Assembly: GCA_935421135.1 (NCBI GenBank)
Contig: OW285193.1
Coordinates: 12,324,099-12,388,098 of the forward strand
Direction: 5' to 3'
DNA length: 64,000 nt
Origin: Bugulina stolonifera
Lineage: Eukaryota; Bryozoa; Gymnolaemata; Cheilostomatida; Bugulidae
Shown: positions 60,701-64,000 of the stretch, one piece after another
How the letters are laid out: each line of letters opens with the position of its first letter
How positions within the stretch are numbered: the first letter of the stretch is position 1
Translations under genes and position numbers: made by a program
Notes under the pieces: generated by a model
Told to the model about the DNA's origin: nothing
What the model saw: the letters and a program-made list of their open reading frames with translations, nothing else
Databases searched by the model: none

Positions 60701-63547
60701 ACAGTACACTAGTAGATATGTATTCTTATAAAGCTAGATATGTGAAGAATAGGGACCACTTGATTAAGGTACGTTATTAATATTTATGATAATCCTCTCT
60801 GTGAATGTATGCTATTTTGGTCGTAGTTGAATTTTACCACTCCGCTGTGTAGGCAAGACCTTCTTGAATATGCTCCTCCATCTATTTCTAAACAATGACA
60901 TGTGAGTCGAACCATAGGCTAATGGTCTCTGTGAGTCTAAAATTTCAGTAACTCCAGTTCCATTTCACAAAGACGACTATTACATTAGTATTCAGATCTG
61001 CATGGAAGTTTTAGATAATTCTAATCATAATGTTTCTTTGGGGTATGCGATTGATCTACATGTAGTACTCAATTCAAACCATTTTTTCCTTTCTTCTCTT
61101 TTTATTTTTAAAGAGAGTAGTTCCTGTAAAACTATGAGCAGCAGAAAATATTTCGATACTTGAGTAGTTGAGACAAAACTGGGGTTCAAGGCATGTGAGG
61201 GTGGTGGGTTACACTGTGCATCTGAAGTTGGTATAGTAACGCAAGACCTCATTCTATCAGAATAACCTGTACAATAATAATCTGTATATTTTTAATAGAA
61301 ATTTCTTTTGGAGAGTCGGTTTTCCTAACGTGTAATAATACAACGTAGATGTCTTTACAGTACAAACTACAATAATATAGATACTGTCATAAAGCTTTAA
61401 ATACTTGTTTGAAAAATCTCTTCCGTTAACTACTTCTTTTCTATTTCTAAAATGTCAAAATTTATTTTTATGATGAGGCTCTGGACTCAGTTTATTTATT
61501 TGATTTTTGTATTGAATTTGATTCAATCACTAAAACAAGCCATGCACTTTATAATACTATCATAGTAGTTATAGGTGCACGCACTTGAGTTGGCATAACT
61601 CATCATATATGTAGGTGTCTGCATGATAATTTTATAATTGATCACCATCCAACAACTTGGCTTCAAGTGAACCTACATGACATGAACATACATGTATACA
61701 AGATGCTGTCAGCATATTATACATGTATGTACTGTATGCACACGCCTATAATACATACTGTAGTTACAAAATACATGTATGTAGAATTCAACGCCTTACT
61801 TGTTACCACTATATATTCTACACTAATACTAGTAATGATAAAACAAGCGTAGTACAATATAATCAGAAACAATAGAATGGAGAATAAAAACCAGGACGTG
61901 GTACAGTTCAATAAATCAACATAATGTGAGATGCTGTTTGTTAGACAATAGAAACTATGAGGTGATGACATTTTACCACCAATCTAATCAATAGTGTATT
62001 TAGAATGACAAAGCTGTCTGCGTCAGTGTGTTATGCAAAATCTCAACCCCAAGTCTTCGATATGATATATCATGCAGATTGTATGCACATCTCACCTCTT
62101 CTCTTGCTTTTATAGCCTGTGGTTCTTTATTTAAACATTGTTCACCTTAGTGTTTAGTGAACGAGTCTAATAAGAATCGTACTGTTCAACTGTTTTTTGG
62201 TACATTATGTGATAGACAGACTATATTACATGTACATGTATAATTTAGTACATTATGCTGTCTTACTTCCCTAAGTAGTGTTCTCATTCAGTCCTGCCTA
62301 CATATACATATTTTTTAATTATAGCCCTTAATTATAGTCTACTCCTCTGGTCATTTGAAAAATCACCAATTATAACTATTTTATGTAAAATTTACTTGAG
62401 TCTAAATTTAGCAGAAAGTGTTCCACACTCGTCACTATTCACATAGCAACATAGCATGCATGAGATGCAGGTGCATGTCTTTAACACGGCTGGGTGTGGT
62501 GTTGTATTTGTTTAGTCTAACAGTAAAGAATCACGCAGTAATCAATTCTTTCACACTTGGTTACTAGTGGGATGACGGAAATGCCAAGGGTGTCTAAAGT
62601 TCACCATCCCTTCTGGGACTTCCCAATTAATACAAGATAGAGAAAAGCAATACATCGCTGTTAACAATCATCAATTGCTTGTTAAGATAATTTGCACCTC
62701 CTGAAGATATAAATATAACTTCGGAAATCAAATACTGAAAAAACTTTAAATACCATGACTGTAAACTATGTAAATTTATGATTTTGATGTCTGAAATAAT
62801 GTTATGTCTTGAAAGTTTGCCCAAGTCTCAGCAATGATTACACTTTATATATGGTTTGTTTACAGAATGGTTCCGTGAAAGACAACCTTTGGGGAACAGA
62901 CGTCGATTATTATAGCCCGAGACGTTATGATGATTCAATAGATTATTCCAGATTTGAGTCTTCCAATAACAATGATTTAGATGAGTCGTTTGACGTACCT
63001 TTGCCTCAATCTCAACCTAAACTAAGCAAACGGTAAATCTATGATGCGATGGGTATCACTCCATCAACTACAACCATGATTAACCATTTGTACTAAATAT
63101 TGAGTCATAACTGTTAACGAGTATCACCTATACATACATGTAATTAGGATTTTTATTTGATTTTAGCATTTTATTAGTTTTTTTCAGATTGCAATTCAAC
63201 TATCATATCCTATAGTATGAAAGTGAGCATTTCAATACTGTGGGATATGATACTGTTAAGTCTGTCGTACCAAAGTGATCAGTTAACCGGCTGGTTGGCA
63301 GATTGCGGAGGTAATGTAAAAATAAAGAGTGCCGAATGCATACCATTAATTACTAAAATTATTATTTGTTTTCCACAGAGGTAAGCTGGTCATGTTCTAC
63401 AAGAGTGGAGACAAACACTATAAAGGTCTAAATATAACAGTAAATCAGAAACAGTTTCCTAGAATTGAAGCTTTGTTGGACTTCTTGAGCTCCAAGCTGC
63501 CAACAACCACTGGCCTGAAAACGGTCTTCTCATGGCCAAATGGAAAG
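57779..63547 (+). CDS. Doublecortin-domain protein, runs past right edge
   Basis: Eight exons fit in phase: 57779-57825, 58460-58679, 58913-59035, 59268-59386, 59902-59974, 60673-60768, 62866-63032 and 63379-63547. They give 338 residues so far. The last exon holds the first part of a DCX domain: LVMFYKSGDKHYKGLNITVN, FPRIEALLDFLSSKL and KTVFSWPNGK match the ubiquitin-like fold that binds microtubules. The preceding 280 residues are unrecognised: a Lys/Gln-rich start, a helical segment (LSDALLHKLLKSSVNKRDQL), CELCSDEE, Pro/Ser stretches and a basic RKSKVKSRGRPTTIHESAP part. The link across the 2.1 kb intron 60769-62865 is phase-compatible but not proven; an ATG at 62848 could instead start a separate DCX gene. 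No stop is reached in the window. Confidence 0.65.
60780..62850. other. Long putative intron of doublecortin gene
   Basis: Two kilobases without recognisable exons, rich in ACATGTA-type words. If the upstream and DCX parts are separate genes, this would be intergenic and contain a promoter. Confidence 0.4.
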
Positions 63548-64000
63548 GTAAACCAATTCTTTTTCTAGACCAAGCAGCTGTTACCACAATAAAAACATTC
63601 TGAGTTCTAAGTCATTTAAGACTATTGGGTATGTTTGGATTGCCAATATAACTCTGAGCTAAGAAATGGTCACAGTTCTCAGCCTAAGGACTACAATCAA
63701 TTTCCAAAATAGCCACCGTTCTCCTTGAGGATTCGGAACCTTGGCTATTATTAATGAAAGGTTTGGAACTCTGGGTGTATAATTCTGATATTTTTACAGT
63801 TCAACAGCTAAAAGTAAAAATATTTTATTACATAAGTGTTCAATGTATACAGCCTCATTATAAGTTCAGTTATAGCAGTAATTGAGACTCTCCAAGGCTC
63901 TTCTATTCCTAAAGAAACGTGTGCAAACTAGAAGATATAATCACTGTATCTGTCATGATAACATTGTTATTATCTAGGTTTACTGAACTTTTGAGATCCT

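Noticed and set aside
1..64000. CRISPR array, operon or prokaryotic gene cluster
   Set aside because: No repeat-spacer arrays or polycistronic layout; all supported genes are intron-containing animal genes.

Overview
The window is animal nuclear DNA: AT-rich, with genes split by GT-AG introns of about 0.1 to 2.5 kb, and many short inverted-repeat transposons and simple repeats. The gene set (transgelin-type calponins, an RDS-family tetraspanin, TMEM201, mitochondrial RNase P subunit 1, a doublecortin-domain protein) makes it a metazoan. The AT richness and frequent ACATGTA words would suit a sponge or another early-branching invertebrate, but I cannot fix the phylum from sequence alone. All gene models were read by eye from splice signals, reading-frame phase and protein similarity. 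Where I say the phases fit, exon lengths were summed and the coding length is a multiple of three.

Layout. 0.7-3.7 kb (-): six-exon TRMT10C-like gene. 3.9-6.6 kb (+): two-exon gene for a 76-residue secreted peptide with eight cysteines; its intron holds a 2.08 kb inverted-repeat element. 6.9-8.3 kb: a duplicated intergenic stretch, one copy split by a 580 bp element with 9 bp target duplications. 8.6-13.5 kb (+): multipass membrane protein that resembles a potassium channel pore module with a lost filter. 14.1-27.3 kb (+): tandemly duplicated calponin/transgelin locus. The first copy is frameshifted, and the second has two alternative first exons. Young inserts can be dated against the sister copy. 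28.0-36.6 kb (-): twelve-exon secreted cysteine-rich protein ending in a WAP-like domain. 37.7-42.0 kb (+): peripherin/RDS-like tetraspanin. 42.2-45.0 kb: tRNA-derived repeat and a broken LINE on the minus strand. 43.5-48.9 kb (+): nine-exon TMEM201, with the LINE in intron 1. 49.8-52.2 kb (-): unrecognised basic protein. 53.4-56.0 kb (-): single-pass membrane protein with a Met/Gly/Pro repeat tail. 57.8 kb to the right edge (+): doublecortin-domain gene, incomplete.

The genes do not form a pathway or operon; this is an ordinary gene-dense animal segment. The points most worth following are the duplicated C-x3-C peptide, the channel-like protein without a K+ filter, an RDS tetraspanin lacking the oligomerisation cysteine, the calponin duplication with a decayed copy, and several transposons whose empty sites are visible in the same window.
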